This document shows positions 25,318 through 33,472 of a stretch of DNA of 64,000 nucleotides, piece by piece. The first letter of the stretch is position 1, and the number at the start of each line of letters is the position of its first letter. A program made the position numbers and the translations under genes. The notes beneath the pieces are model-generated. The model worked only from the letters and a program-made list of their open reading frames with translations, searched no databases and had not been told where the DNA came from. Source of the DNA: Schumannella sp. 10F1B-5-1 (GTDB lineage Bacteria > Actinomycetota > Actinomycetes > Actinomycetales > Microbacteriaceae); the NCBI RefSeq assembly GCF_006517535.1, contig NZ_VHQH01000038.1, positions 186,001-250,000 of the forward strand, written 5' to 3'.

Positions 25318-25614
25318 ATGTGCCGCAACATCCGCGTGCTCCACAACTTCGAGCCGCCGACGACCGATGACGAGGTGCGCGAGGCCGCGTTGCAGTTCGT
25401 GCGCAAGGTCAGCGGATCGACGCATCCCTCCCGCGCGAACACCGAGGCGTTCGAGCGTGCGATCGACGAGATCGCGCACGCCACGCGCCACCTGCTCGAC
25501 GCCCTGGTGACGAACGCGCCGCCGAAGAACCGCGAGGCCGAGGCGGTCAAGGGGCGCGCCCGTCACGAGGCGCGCATGGAGCGCGAGGTGCGCATCCGCA
25601 CCGCCGCCGGCTGA
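25318..25614 (+). CDS. DUF2277-family protein
   Basis: A 98-residue protein beginning MCRNIRVLHNFEPPTTDDEV, the signature of DUF2277, followed by a helical region with ALQFVRKVSGSTHPS and a basic tail. The Cys-Arg-Asn start is the most conserved part of the family; function unknown. TATCGT (25305-25310) lies 13 nt before the ATG. Confidence 0.88.
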   Translation: MCRNIRVLHNFEPPTTDDEVREAALQFVRKVSGSTHPSRANTEAFERAIDEIAHATRHLLDALVTNAPPKNREAEAVKGRARHEARMEREVRIRTAAG

Positions 25615-25769
25615 CCGGCTGCTCGCCCGTCGCGCGACGACGCCCACCTGGGCGCGCACTGGGTGACCCGTGGATGCGCGGCCCCGCGTCGCTAGCGTCG
25701 GCTCAGGCCGCGCGAGCCCCGTCGACCCGGCGGGCGCCGCATCGCGTCGCGGTCGGATCGGAGCTCCTC

Positions 25770-26162
25770 ATGTCGCGTCCCGGCACCGTCACCGCCGCCC
25801 TCATCCTGTGGGTGCTCGCCGCGATCCTCGGCATCATCGGCGCGATCATCGGGTTCGTCGCCCTCGGAGCGGCCGGCGCCGCGGCGGCGGCCAGCGGCAC
25901 CTCGGGTGCCCTGCTGCTCGGCGGCGCGATCGTGGCGCTGATCATCGCGGTCGTGCAGATCGCCGTGCTCGTGAAGTTCGCCCAGGGGCGCAACTGGGCG
26001 CGCATCCTGCTGACCATCATCGGCATCCTCGCGATCATCGGCGCCGTCAACAGCGGCTCGAACGGGCAGGGCACCTCGTGGTTCACGATCGCGTTCTATG
26101 TGCTGGCGATCGTGCTGTCGTTCGTCGGGGGAGCGAACGGCTACTTCCGCCGCCGCGCCTGA
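25770..26162 (+). CDS. Four-helix membrane protein
   Basis: A 130-residue hydrophobic protein with four predicted helices: AALILWVLAAILGIIGAIIG, an Ala/Gly-rich second helix, QGRNWARILLTIIGILAIIG and WFTIAFYVLAIVLSFV, ending GYFRRRA. The in-frame start at 25674 would add a basic leader with no coding look; the ATG at 25770 has GGAG 6 nt upstream. A TAGCGT box at 25694-25699 may drive it. No function recognised. Confidence 0.75.
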   Translation: MSRPGTVTAALILWVLAAILGIIGAIIGFVALGAAGAAAAASGTSGALLLGGAIVALIIAVVQIAVLVKFAQGRNWARILLTIIGILAIIGAVNSGSNGQGTSWFTIAFYVLAIVLSFVGGANGYFRRRA

Positions 26163-26197
26163 GCTCCGCTCCGCCTGAGATTCCCTCTTGACGCACC

Positions 26198-26216
26198 CAC
26201 TTGTTTTTTGCAAGTG
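26198..26216. promoter_or_regulatory. Inverted repeat before VOC/HxlR operon
   Basis: CACTTG-TTTTTTG-CAAGTG lies 55 bp before the VOC gene in an AT-rich patch, a likely operator for the HxlR-type regulator encoded two genes on. Confidence 0.5.
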
Positions 26217-26270
26217 TGTGTACACCGTCCACATGCCGTCCGGCAGCGGACCCATACGAGGAGTTCAGAG

Positions 26271-26729
26271 ATGACCACGATGTTCGTCAACCTGCCGGTG
26301 ACCGACCTGGAGCGCGCGAAGGCGTTCTATGAGGCGCTCGGCTTCAGCATCAACCCGCTCTTCACCGACCACAACGCCGCCTGCGTCGTCGTCGAAGAAG
26401 ACCACAGCTACTTCATGATCCTCGTGCGCGAGTACTTCCAGACCTTCACCGATCTGCCGCTCGGCGACCCGGCGACCAACCCGTCGGTGGCCGTCGCGCT
26501 GTTCCAGAACAGCCGCGAGGCCGTGGATGCGGTGGTCGCCGCCGGGCTCGCCGCGGGCGGCAGCGAGGCGCGCGAGGCCTCGGACTACGGCTTCATGTAC
26601 CAGCGCCAGCTCACCGATCCCGACGGCAACATCCTCGAGTTCGGGTGGATGGACCCGGTCGCCGCCGCGCAGGGACCCGAGGCCGCGATGAGCGACAGCG
26701 CGCCGGCCGACGCGGCGCCGCAGGCCTGA
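26271..26729 (+). CDS. VOC-superfamily (glyoxalase-like) protein
   Basis: A 152-residue protein with the two beta-alpha-beta-beta-beta repeats of the vicinal-oxygen-chelate fold: FVNLPVTDLERAKAFYEALG at the start and the closing LTDPDGNILEFGWMD, with a C-terminal Ala/Pro tail. Substrate unknown; members include lyases, dioxygenases and resistance proteins. GAGGAG at 26258-26263 is the ribosome binding site. An HxlR regulator follows 61 nt downstream and probably controls both. Confidence 0.88.
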   Translation: MTTMFVNLPVTDLERAKAFYEALGFSINPLFTDHNAACVVVEEDHSYFMILVREYFQTFTDLPLGDPATNPSVAVALFQNSREAVDAVVAAGLAAGGSEAREASDYGFMYQRQLTDPDGNILEFGWMDPVAAAQGPEAAMSDSAPADAAPQA

Positions 26730-26790
26730 GCCGACCGGCGACGGCGGCAGCGGTACCGGCACCGGACAACAGCAGGGAAGGCAGACGGGC

Positions 26791-27441
26791 ATGGCCGCGC
26801 GCGAGTACGGGCAGTACTGCGGCGTCACGCGAGCTCTCGAGCTCGTGGGCGAGCGCTGGGCGCTGCTCATCGTGCGCGACCTGCTCGTCGGGCCGCGCCG
26901 CTACGGCGAGCTCGCGGCGGGCCTGCCGCGCATCCCGAGCAACATCCTCGCCGCGCGGCTGAAGGAGCTGCAGGAGGCCGGCATCATCCGCCGTGGACCG
27001 CGCTCGCGCATCGTCGTCTACGAGCTCACCGACTACGGTCGCGAGCTCGAGCCGGTCGTGCTCGCGCTCGGCACCTGGGGCTTCAAGGCGATGGGCGACC
27101 CGCGCGACGAGCAGATCGTCACCCCCGACTCGATGACGATGGCTTTGCGAACGGCCTTCCGGGCCGACGTCGCGGCGCGCCTGCCGGCCACGGACTACGG
27201 CGCGCGCTTCGGGGGGGCGGAGCTGCGCATCCATGTCGCCGGGGGATTGCTCGAGGTGACGCGGGATGCGGCGCTCGCCGCGTCGGTCGACCTCTCCTTC
27301 GCGGCGGGGCCCGGCATCCGGCGCCTCATCTCGGGCGAGCTCGCCCCCGACCGCGCGATCGACACCGGCGTGATCGAGGTGCTCGGCGGGCGGCGCGAGC
27401 TGCTCGACCGCTTCGCGAGCACGTTCCATCTGGCGGCCTGA
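26791..27441 (+). CDS. HxlR-family transcriptional regulator with sterol-carrier-like C-terminus
   Basis: A 216-residue protein. Residues 1-100 are an HxlR winged helix (YCGVTRALELVGERWALLIV, PRRYGELAAGLPRIPSNILA, RLKELQEAGIIRR). Residues about 115-216 look like the small SCP2-like domain found on one actinobacterial subgroup. The N-terminal Cys (residue 10) is the redox-sensing position in some members. GGGAAGG lies before the ATG. Confidence 0.9.
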   Translation: MAAREYGQYCGVTRALELVGERWALLIVRDLLVGPRRYGELAAGLPRIPSNILAARLKELQEAGIIRRGPRSRIVVYELTDYGRELEPVVLALGTWGFKAMGDPRDEQIVTPDSMTMALRTAFRADVAARLPATDYGARFGGAELRIHVAGGLLEVTRDAALAASVDLSFAAGPGIRRLISGELAPDRAIDTGVIEVLGGRRELLDRFASTFHLAA

Positions 27442-27597
27442 CGGCTCTGTCGGGGCGGGCGGCCTGACGCGCAGCGCGCCGCTCGGCGGGATGCGGGGCG
27501 CATCGGGCAGCCGGATGCGTCGGGAGCCCGGCGCGGCCGACAGAATGTTGTCGTACGCGCCGCTCTGAGAACCGCCCTCCGCTTCCTCACCCGACGG

Positions 27598-28818
27598 GTG
27601 TGGGTGCGCGCGCTGATCTTCACGGTCGCGGGAGTCGTGCTGGCCCTCGCCGCCGGACTGCTCGGGCCGCTCATCCACGTCGACGCCGGATTCGACCTCG
27701 GCCAGGACTCGGCCGGCTCGATCCTGCAGATCATCGCCACGGCGATGCTGACCGTCACCACCTTCTCGCTGACGACGATGGTCACCGCTTACTCGTCGGC
27801 GACGTCGATCGCGACGCCGCGCGCCACCCAGCTGCTCGTGCAGGACCCGACCTCGCAGAACTCGCTCGCCACCTTCCTCGGCGCCTTCGCGTTCTCGCTG
27901 GTCGGCATCATCGCGCTGTCGACCGGCTACTACTCGGCGTCGGGTCGCACCATCCTGTTCGGCGGCACGCTGGTCGTCATCGCGATCATCGTCGGAACCC
28001 TGGTGCGCTGGATCGGCCACCTCTCCGACTTCGGCCGCATGTCCGACGTGATCGACCGCGTCGAGACCGCCACCCTCGCCGGGCTGCAGCGCTGGGCGAA
28101 GGAGCCCGCTCTCGGCGCGCGGATCGCCGCGGCCCCGGCGCGCGGCGCGACCGCCGTGTTCGCCGAGTCGACCGGCTATGTCACCGTCGTCGACCTCGAG
28201 ACGCTGTCGGACATCGCCGAGGATGCCGGCCTCGACATCCACATCGCCGCCCTCCCCGGCGCGATCGCGGGGCCGTCGTCGCCGGTCGCGTTCGTCGCCC
28301 GCGGCACCGATCGCGCTCCGCGCCGCGACGCCGACGGCGACGGGCTCGACGACGATCTGGCGACGCGCATCCGCCACGCGTTCACGATCGAGCGGCACCG
28401 CAGCTACGACCAGGACCCGCGCCTCGGAGTCATCGCTCTGGCCGAGATCGCGAGCCGGGCGCTCTCGCCATCGACGAACGACCCCGGCACCGCGATCGAG
28501 GTCATCGCCGCGCTGCACCGGGTGTTCGCGCAGGCCCTCGCGGTCGAGCCCGACACCGAGGTGCGGTTCCCGCGCGTGTCGATGCCCGCGCCGGGCGTCG
28601 ACGAGCTGCTGGTGGATGCCTTCCGCCCGATCGCGCGCGACGGCGCCGGCATGGTCGAGGTGCAGATGCGGCTGCAGAAGACGCTCCGGATGCTGGGCGA
28701 GAGCGCACCCGAGCACCGCGCCGAGCTGCGCGATGCCCAGCGCACAGCCCGGCGCTACTCCGACCGCGCCCTCGACGCGGTCGAGCGGCGGCTGGTCGCC
28801 GAGGCGGCGCGGGGCTGA
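27598..28818 (+). CDS. DUF2254 membrane protein
   Basis: A 406-residue protein with four N-terminal membrane helices (residues about 4-140), the conserved LTVTTFSLTTMVTAYSSATS segment between helices, then a soluble domain (YVTVVDLETLSDIAEDAG) and the helical end seen in DUF2254. Function unknown. A CAGAAT box at 27541-27546 gives a leader of about 45 nt; codons upstream of GTG 27598 are open and could encode a few more residues from a rare start. Confidence 0.85.
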   Translation: MWVRALIFTVAGVVLALAAGLLGPLIHVDAGFDLGQDSAGSILQIIATAMLTVTTFSLTTMVTAYSSATSIATPRATQLLVQDPTSQNSLATFLGAFAFSLVGIIALSTGYYSASGRTILFGGTLVVIAIIVGTLVRWIGHLSDFGRMSDVIDRVETATLAGLQRWAKEPALGARIAAAPARGATAVFAESTGYVTVVDLETLSDIAEDAGLDIHIAALPGAIAGPSSPVAFVARGTDRAPRRDADGDGLDDDLATRIRHAFTIERHRSYDQDPRLGVIALAEIASRALSPSTNDPGTAIEVIAALHRVFAQALAVEPDTEVRFPRVSMPAPGVDELLVDAFRPIARDGAGMVEVQMRLQKTLRMLGESAPEHRAELRDAQRTARRYSDRALDAVERRLVAEAARG

Positions 28819-28946
28819 GGTCGTGCGGCTGGCGAACTCAGCCGAGTGCGCCCTGCCGACGGCGTCGCGCTGGCTGCCCCGGCATCGTGAGCGGATCATC
28901 CTCGCGGCTGATCCGCTGCGCCTGGCATCCGCCTAGGTTCGAGAGC

Positions 28947-29181
28947 ATGAGGGCCGCTCGCCGAGTGCTGCTGTCGGGCGTCGTCGTCGCGGCGATCGGC
29001 GGCCGTGTCGCTGGTCTACCTGTTCCAGCCCTGGCGCACGTGCCCCTACGACGACAGCCCCGCGGCGTGCGCGATGCTGCCGATGGATGCGACGGTGCTG
29101 GCCGTCGCGATCGCCGTCACGTTCCTCGGGCTCGCGACCGTGCTCGTCGGCGTCGGCCTCGGAGCGCGTCGGGCCCGCTGA
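28947..29181 (+). pseudogene. Small membrane protein gene with a frameshift
   Basis: From the ATG at 28947 (TAGGTT -10 box at 28934-28939) the frame reads MRAARRVLLSGVVVAAIG and then loses sense. One base shift near 29000 gives VSLVYLFQPWRTCPYDD ... a second helix ... GLGARRAR and a stop at 29179-29181. The two halves make a normal two-helix protein of about 77 residues with two outside Cys. Either a true frameshift or a sequence error in GGCGGCC; a short gene from GTG 29005 (58 aa) is the alternative. Confidence 0.55.
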
Positions 29182-29251
29182 GAGCACTGTCGGCCGCGCA
29201 TCCACCGTCGTACTCTGAGCGCATCTCACCAGACACGAGGATGTGATCGGC

Positions 29252-29884
29252 ATGGGCAGGATCGTGGTGCAGGAGTTCCTCACGCTCGACGGCGTGATGC
29301 AGGCGCCGGGCGGCAGCGACGAGGACCTCGAGGGCGGCTTCGCCCACGGCGGCTGGTCGATGGACTGGGATGCCGAGCACGGCGACGACGAGGGCGGCGC
29401 CCTGATCGGCGAGTGGGAGTCGCGCACCGAGGCGCTGCTGCTCGGCCGCGTGACCTACCAGATCTGGGAGGGCGCCTGGGGTGTGTGGCCCGAGGACGCA
29501 CCCGGCTTCGAGGGCGAGCTGACCCGCCGCTACAACCGGGTCACGAAGCACGTCGCGTCGTCGACCCTCACGGATGCCGACCTCAGCTGGAAGAACAGCG
29601 AGCTGCTCGGGCCCGACCTCGCGACTGCGGTCGCCGAGCTGAAGGCGCGGCCGCCGCAGCAGCCCGACGGCGAGATCCGCGTGTGGGGCAGCTCGGGTCT
29701 CATCCGCTCGCTCGCCGAGCACGATCTCGTCGACGAGTACCGGCTGATGATCTACCCGATCGTGCTCGGCGCCGGCAAGAAGCTGTTCCCCGAGGGCTTT
29801 CCGCCGACGACGCTCGAGCGCCTCGAGGTGCGGCCCTTCGCGTCGGGCGTGACGCTGCACGTGCTGCGGCGCGAGCGCGGCTGA
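29252..29884 (+). CDS. Dihydrofolate reductase-family protein (RibD C-terminal fold)
   Basis: A 210-residue protein with the RibD/DHFR-like reductase fold: IVVQEFLTLDGVMQAPGG at the start, LLLGRVTYQIWEGAW, IRVWGSSGLIRSL (dinucleotide-binding turn) and YPIVLGAGKKLFPEG. Such YyaP/YwjB-like proteins bind NADPH, but their substrate is unknown. TACTCT (29211-29216) and ACGAGG before the ATG give a short leader. A paralogue lies at 30403. Confidence 0.9.
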   Translation: MGRIVVQEFLTLDGVMQAPGGSDEDLEGGFAHGGWSMDWDAEHGDDEGGALIGEWESRTEALLLGRVTYQIWEGAWGVWPEDAPGFEGELTRRYNRVTKHVASSTLTDADLSWKNSELLGPDLATAVAELKARPPQQPDGEIRVWGSSGLIRSLAEHDLVDEYRLMIYPIVLGAGKKLFPEGFPPTTLERLEVRPFASGVTLHVLRRERG

Positions 29885-29902
29885 GGGCCGCGCTCCGCCG
29901 CC

Positions 29903-30223
29903 TCAGCGGTGCAGCAGGTCGAGCGCGTGCCGCGCCTGCTCGCGCCGCTCGGCCACCGGGCGATCCCACCAGTACGGGCCGCGCTCGCCGAGACCGAGCT
30001 TCGCGAGCTGCACGCGTCGGCGCGCCTGCTCGAGAGCGGCATCGTCGTCGGCCGCCTTCGCCGACTTCACGGCCGCGCGCCCGCGCCCGAGTTGCGAGCG
30101 CAGGCTCGCGACGGTCTCGGCATCGAGCATCGGGTCGGTGCGCCGCCAACGCCGCCCGTCGACGATCAGCCAGCGCTCGGCAGGATCGAGGTCTCGATCG
30201 CGGGCGCTCTGGTGCGGGGTCAT
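29903..30223 (-). CDS. Conserved small helical protein
   Basis: A 106-residue protein: AERWLIVDGRRWRRTDP, then LRSQLGRGRAAVKSA and a basic helical end LGLGERGPYWWDRPVAER. This type occurs widely in actinobacteria, sometimes mislabelled as a Tol-type transporter, without known function. Minus-strand GATGAT (first G at 30235) is 12 nt before the ATG at 30223; the longer open frame to 30412 is not supported. Confidence 0.75.
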   Translation of the reverse strand: MTPHQSARDRDLDPAERWLIVDGRRWRRTDPMLDAETVASLRSQLGRGRAAVKSAKAADDDAALEQARRRVQLAKLGLGERGPYWWDRPVAERREQARHALDLLHR

Positions 30224-30262
30224 GCGGGCATCATCCGCCCGGTTCGGCGCCGCGTCGAGGCA

Positions 30263-30291
30263 TTGACAGGAGGCGCGCGGCGGCGTTGTCT
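30263..30291 (+). promoter_or_regulatory. Candidate -35/-10 promoter of the second DHFR-like gene
   Basis: TTGACA (30263-30268), a 17-bp spacer, then TTGTCT (30286-30291), about 110 nt before the ATG at 30403. It is one of few canonical -35 boxes noticed in the window. Confidence 0.4.
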
Positions 30292-30402
30292 GGAAAGACT
30301 GCGCGCGGCGGCCGACCGGCACGGTGGACGACCAGCGCCGGCGGGCACGGCCGACCTGCGCCGCGCATCCCGCGCATCCGGCGACCCGAAGGCGAGGACC
30401 CG

Positions 30403-30990
30403 ATGACCGCATCCCTCAGCGTGACCGAGAGCGTCAGTCTCGACGGCGTCATGCAGGGGCTCGGGCGGCTCGATGAGGACACGCGCGGCGGCTTCGACCG
30501 CGGCGGATGGGGCGACGGCTACCAGGACGACGTCTCGTTCCGCTTCATGAGCGAGGGCATGAGCCAGGGCGGCGTGATGCTCTTCGGGCACCGCACCTAC
30601 CGCGACGTGCTCGGGCACTGGACCGCCGTCGACGAGCCGAACCCGTTCACCGACCACCTGGTCGCGGCATCCAAGTACGTCGTCTCGCGGTCGCCCGCGA
30701 CGACGCTCGCGTTCCCGAGCTCGACCCTGCTGGCGGGGGATGCGGTCGAGACGGTCGGCCGGCTGAAGCAGGAGGTCGACGGCGCGATCTCGATCATCGG
30801 CAGCGGCGAGCTCGTGCGCGCGCTGCACGCCGCCGGGCTCGTCGACGAGTACACGCTGCAGATCCACCCGATCGTGCTCGGCGCCGGCACGCGGCTGTTC
30901 GGCGAGGGCGACCGCAGCGATCTGCGGCTCGAGCGCTCGGTCGCGACGACGACCGGCGTGATCATCGCGCAGTACTCGGTTCGGCGCTGA
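30403..30990 (+). CDS. Dihydrofolate reductase-family protein, paralogue
   Basis: A 195-residue homologue of the 29252 product: SVTESVSLDGVMQGLGRLDE, MLFGHRTYRDVLGHW, ISIIGSGELVRALHAAG and HPIVLGAGTRLFGEG. The two genes flank a convergent small gene and probably arose by duplication, but they have diverged strongly. GGCGAGGA serves as ribosome binding site. Confidence 0.9.
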   Translation: MTASLSVTESVSLDGVMQGLGRLDEDTRGGFDRGGWGDGYQDDVSFRFMSEGMSQGGVMLFGHRTYRDVLGHWTAVDEPNPFTDHLVAASKYVVSRSPATTLAFPSSTLLAGDAVETVGRLKQEVDGAISIIGSGELVRALHAAGLVDEYTLQIHPIVLGAGTRLFGEGDRSDLRLERSVATTTGVIIAQYSVRR

Positions 30991-31050
30991 GCGCAGGCCT
31001 CCGTCGAAGGCCCCGCCGACTTTCTCGGGGCGTGGGGCGCGCATCCACCG

Positions 31051-31131
31051 ACCGTCTCAAGGAGTTGCTGTCACAGATGTGGCTGGTGAGCAACACGAGC
31101 CACTCCTGTGACAGCAACTCCTTGAGACGGT
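31051..31131. repeat. Dispersed palindromic repeat, copy 1
   Basis: An 81-bp element: perfect 26-bp inverted arms (31051-31076 and 31106-31131, core CTCAAGGAGTTGCTGT) around an asymmetric centre containing GGCTGGTGAGCAACACGAGCC. Related copies at 33222 and 62484. No ORF. Confidence 0.88.
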
Positions 31132-31186
31132 TCGGGTTCGCGCGCACTCCCGCTGCGCGCGTCATGAACGCGGCAGCCGCGTTCAC

Positions 31187-31349
31187 CACCTCGGCAACGA
31201 CAACGCCACCACGGGGTCGATGGACATGAACGCGCACGGCATCGCCGTCTACGGCACGAACGCGAGCGCCGCGATCACGAACCTGACGATCAGCGGCAAC
31301 GAGGTCGACGACCTCAAGCTCGGCGCCAGCGAGGCCGTCGTCGTGAACG
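31187..31349 (+). pseudogene. Fragment of a right-handed beta-helix protein
   Basis: About 54 codons read HLGNDNATTGSMDMNAHGIA, VYGTNASAAITNLTISGNEV and LKLGASEAVVVN without a start. The short Asn-rich coils with [LI]-x-[IV]-x-x-N are typical of parallel beta-helix (pectate-lyase-like, SPRY-less) repeats. The fragment stops abruptly where another gene remnant begins. The bases before it (31132-31186) carry no signal I can name. Confidence 0.6.
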
Positions 31350-31509
31350 CAGCAGATCCTCGAGACCATCCGCGGCTATCCGGCTGACATGGGCACTTCG
31401 ATCCTCACCGACCGCGAGGCGGGACGTGCTCTGGAGTGGGACATCCGCAACGGCGTCGTGCGGCGGCTCGGGCCCGCTGCTCGCGGCGACGAGCGACGGA
31501 CTCGGTTGA
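31350..31509 (+). pseudogene. C-terminal remnant of ketopantoate reductase (PanE/ApbA type)
   Basis: The frame starting at 31350 reads ILETIRGYPADMGTSILTDR and REAGRALEWDIRNGVV, the conserved C-terminal helices of ketopantoate reductases. A shift into the next frame then gives GPLLAATSDGLG and a TGA at 31507, the usual protein end. About 15 codons between the two parts are missing. It is fused directly to the beta-helix fragment, so both are deletion scars. Confidence 0.65.
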
Positions 31510-31544
31510 GCCGCTTGCCCGACTCGGCCCGGTAGCGTCGGAGC

Positions 31545-32213
31545 GTGCCGATCGAGATCACCGCCGCCGGATTCCTCTTCGACATGGACGGCACGCTCGT
31601 CGACTCGCACGCCGTGGTCGAGCAGGAGTGGGCCCACTTCGCCGCCGCCTACGACCTCGACGCCGCGGAGATCCTCGCGGTGTCGCACGGCGTGCAGGCG
31701 ATTGACACCGTGCGGCGCTTCCTGCCCGAGCGCAGCGACGACGAGCAGCGCGCGATCGCGGCCGAGCTGGTGCGGCGCGAGACCGCCGATACGGCGGGCA
31801 TCGTCGAGATCCCCGGCGCGGCGGCCGTGATGGATGCGCTGCTCGCGCTCCACGCCCCGGTCGCCCTCGTCACGAGCGCACCGCGCGACCTCGCGCTCGT
31901 GCGCCTCGCCGCCGCGGGCGTCGCCGTGCCGCCGGTCGTGGTGACGGCGGAGGACGTGCAGCGCGGCAAGCCGCATCCCGACGCCTATCTCGCGGCGGCC
32001 GCCGCTCTCGGTGTGGACGCCGGCGACTGCGCCGCGTTCGAGGATGCCGAGGCCGGCCTGCTCAGCGCCGTCGCCTCGGGCGCGCGCACGGTGGTGGTCG
32101 GCGCGCATGCCTCCGCGACGACCGAGCCGCTCGTTCGCCTCGCCGACTACACCGGGGTGACGGTCGACCGCGCGACCGACGGCGTGTCGCGCTGGCTGCT
32201 CTCGCGCCCCTGA
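31545..32213 (+). CDS. HAD-family sugar-phosphate phosphatase
   Basis: A 222-residue HAD subfamily IA hydrolase: motif I FLFDMDGTLVDSHAVVEQEW, motif II LVTSAP, a Lys in RGKPHPDAYL and motif IV FEDAEAGLLSA, with a helical cap (about 20-85). It resembles glycerol- or sugar-phosphatases (GPP/YfbT-like). TAGCGT (31533-31538) lies 12 nt before the GTG start. Confidence 0.9.
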   Translation: MPIEITAAGFLFDMDGTLVDSHAVVEQEWAHFAAAYDLDAAEILAVSHGVQAIDTVRRFLPERSDDEQRAIAAELVRRETADTAGIVEIPGAAAVMDALLALHAPVALVTSAPRDLALVRLAAAGVAVPPVVVTAEDVQRGKPHPDAYLAAAAALGVDAGDCAAFEDAEAGLLSAVASGARTVVVGAHASATTEPLVRLADYTGVTVDRATDGVSRWLLSRP

Positions 32214-32226
32214 GCGACGGTCCGAG

Positions 32227-32275
32227 ACGCGGACCCGCGGACCCGCGGAACCGCGACGCGGACCCGCGACGCCGC
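32227..32275. repeat. Short CGCGGACC-type direct repeats
   Basis: Four or so imperfect copies of CGCGGACC(C) in tandem in the gap between convergent genes; probably slippage-generated. Confidence 0.4.
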
Positions 32276-32285
32276 AGCTCGGCGG

Positions 32286-32609
32286 TCATTGCCCGTTGAT
32301 CCCGCCCGCCCGCGCGTGCCCGGCCAGGAAGACCTGGTGGGCCGCCGCGCACGCCGCCCGCAGCGATCGGTAGTAGCCCACGAGCCGCCGGTCGGCGCTG
32401 CGCTCGGCCCAGGTGACGGCGCGGTAGCCGACCTCGTCGCCGATGCGCAGCATCCGGATGATCGCGTAGTCGCGCACCTGCGACCGCATGACCCAGGTGC
32501 CCGGCTCGACCTCGTCGGCCGAGAGCACGGGATGCCAGTCGGCGGAGTAGCCGCGGCGGGCGCGGGCCGCCGCATCCACACCGTCTTGCGGGTCGCTGTT
32601 GACGGGCAC
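32286..32609 (-). CDS. Conserved hypothetical protein (107 aa)
   Basis: Contains YSADWHPVLSADEVEPGTWV, then YAIIRMLRIGDEVGYRAVTW and a helix LRAACAAAHQVFLAGH. GAGGAG lies just before the GTG at 32609, and minus-strand TAGCAT (32665-32660) would start its leader. Longer frames upstream are not supported. No function recognised. Confidence 0.7.
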   Translation of the reverse strand: MPVNSDPQDGVDAAARARRGYSADWHPVLSADEVEPGTWVMRSQVRDYAIIRMLRIGDEVGYRAVTWAERSADRRLVGYYRSLRAACAAAHQVFLAGHARAGGINGQ

Positions 32610-32778
32610 CGGGCTCCTCGTGGTCGGGTCGACGAGCGCCCGGCCGCGCTGATGCGGCGATGCTACGCCCGGCCGGCGACAGCGGCGAGGGCTGATCGGT
32701 GCGCGGTGATGCCGTGGCGCCGCGGTGCGGTGCCGGTGCGCGTTGACGCGCGCGCATCCGGCTCGGGATGATCGGCCC

Positions 32779-33177
32779 ATGCCTGCGAAGCACGCCAGCG
32801 TCGACGACTTCCTCGCCGCGCTCGACGATGACCGGCGTGCCCGAGCCGAGTGGATGCGCGCCCTGCTGCTCGAGGTCGAACCGCGCCTCACCGAGTCGAT
32901 CAAGTGGAACGCGCCGAGCTACGCCCGAGGCGACGCCGACCGCGTGACCATGAACGTGCAGAATCGCGAGGGCGTCGTGCAGGTCGTGCTGCACCTCGGC
33001 GCCGATCGGCCCGAGACCCGCGGCGCCGCCCCGGTGCTCGACGATCCGACCGGACTCGTGCGCTGGCTGAGCGACATCCGCGGGGTGCTCGTCGTGCCCG
33101 ACCCGGGCGGCGCCGAGGCCGACGCGCGCCGCGTCGAGCTGGCCGCGTTGCTCTCGCGCTGGGTCAGCATCCCCTGA
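32779..33177 (+). CDS. DUF1801 (YdhG-like) protein
   Basis: A 132-residue protein: SVDDFLAALDDDRRARAEWM, then the signature ESIKWNAPSYARG and a strand-rich middle (VTMNVQNREGVVQVVLHLGA). The fold is shared with Fra-like proteins; its role is unknown. GATGAT (32767-32772) lies 12 nt before the ATG. Confidence 0.85.
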   Translation: MPAKHASVDDFLAALDDDRRARAEWMRALLLEVEPRLTESIKWNAPSYARGDADRVTMNVQNREGVVQVVLHLGADRPETRGAAPVLDDPTGLVRWLSDIRGVLVVPDPGGAEADARRVELAALLSRWVSIP

Positions 33178-33221
33178 TCTGAGCCCGCGTCGTGATACCG
33201 CCGGAGTCGGTTCGCGCGATG

Positions 33222-33310
33222 CCGAACCATCTCACGGAGTTGCTGTGACTGCTGGGGCGGATGTTGCTCACCAGCCTCGTGAGTCACAGCGACTCCTTGA
33301 GATGGTTCGG
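33222..33310. repeat. Dispersed palindromic repeat, copy 2 (inverted)
   Basis: Arms 33222-33250 and 33282-33310 pair over 29 bp with two mismatches. The centre reads GTTGCTCACCAGCC, the reverse complement of the centre of copy 1, so this copy is in the opposite orientation. Confidence 0.85.
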
Positions 33311-33358
33311 GTCGAGAGCGCGCACGACGCGCCGGGAGCACCGGGCGGAGGGGTTTCT

Positions 33359-33418
33359 GCCGACACGCCGTGCCGCGGGCCGCGCCGTGCCTCACGCCGC
33401 CCCGCGCGGCGTGTCGGC
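33359..33418. repeat. Inverted repeat before the C tract
   Basis: GCCGACACGCCG (33359-33370) pairs with CGGCGTGTCGGC (33407-33418); flanking GGGGTTT/AAAAGCCCC extend it imperfectly. It stands directly before a run of twelve C (33426-33437), 35 bp ahead of the next start codon. Confidence 0.6.
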
Positions 33419-33472
33419 GAAAAGCCCCCCCCCCCCCGCAGATCCGGCTCGCGCCGCTGGTACCGTGCGGGC

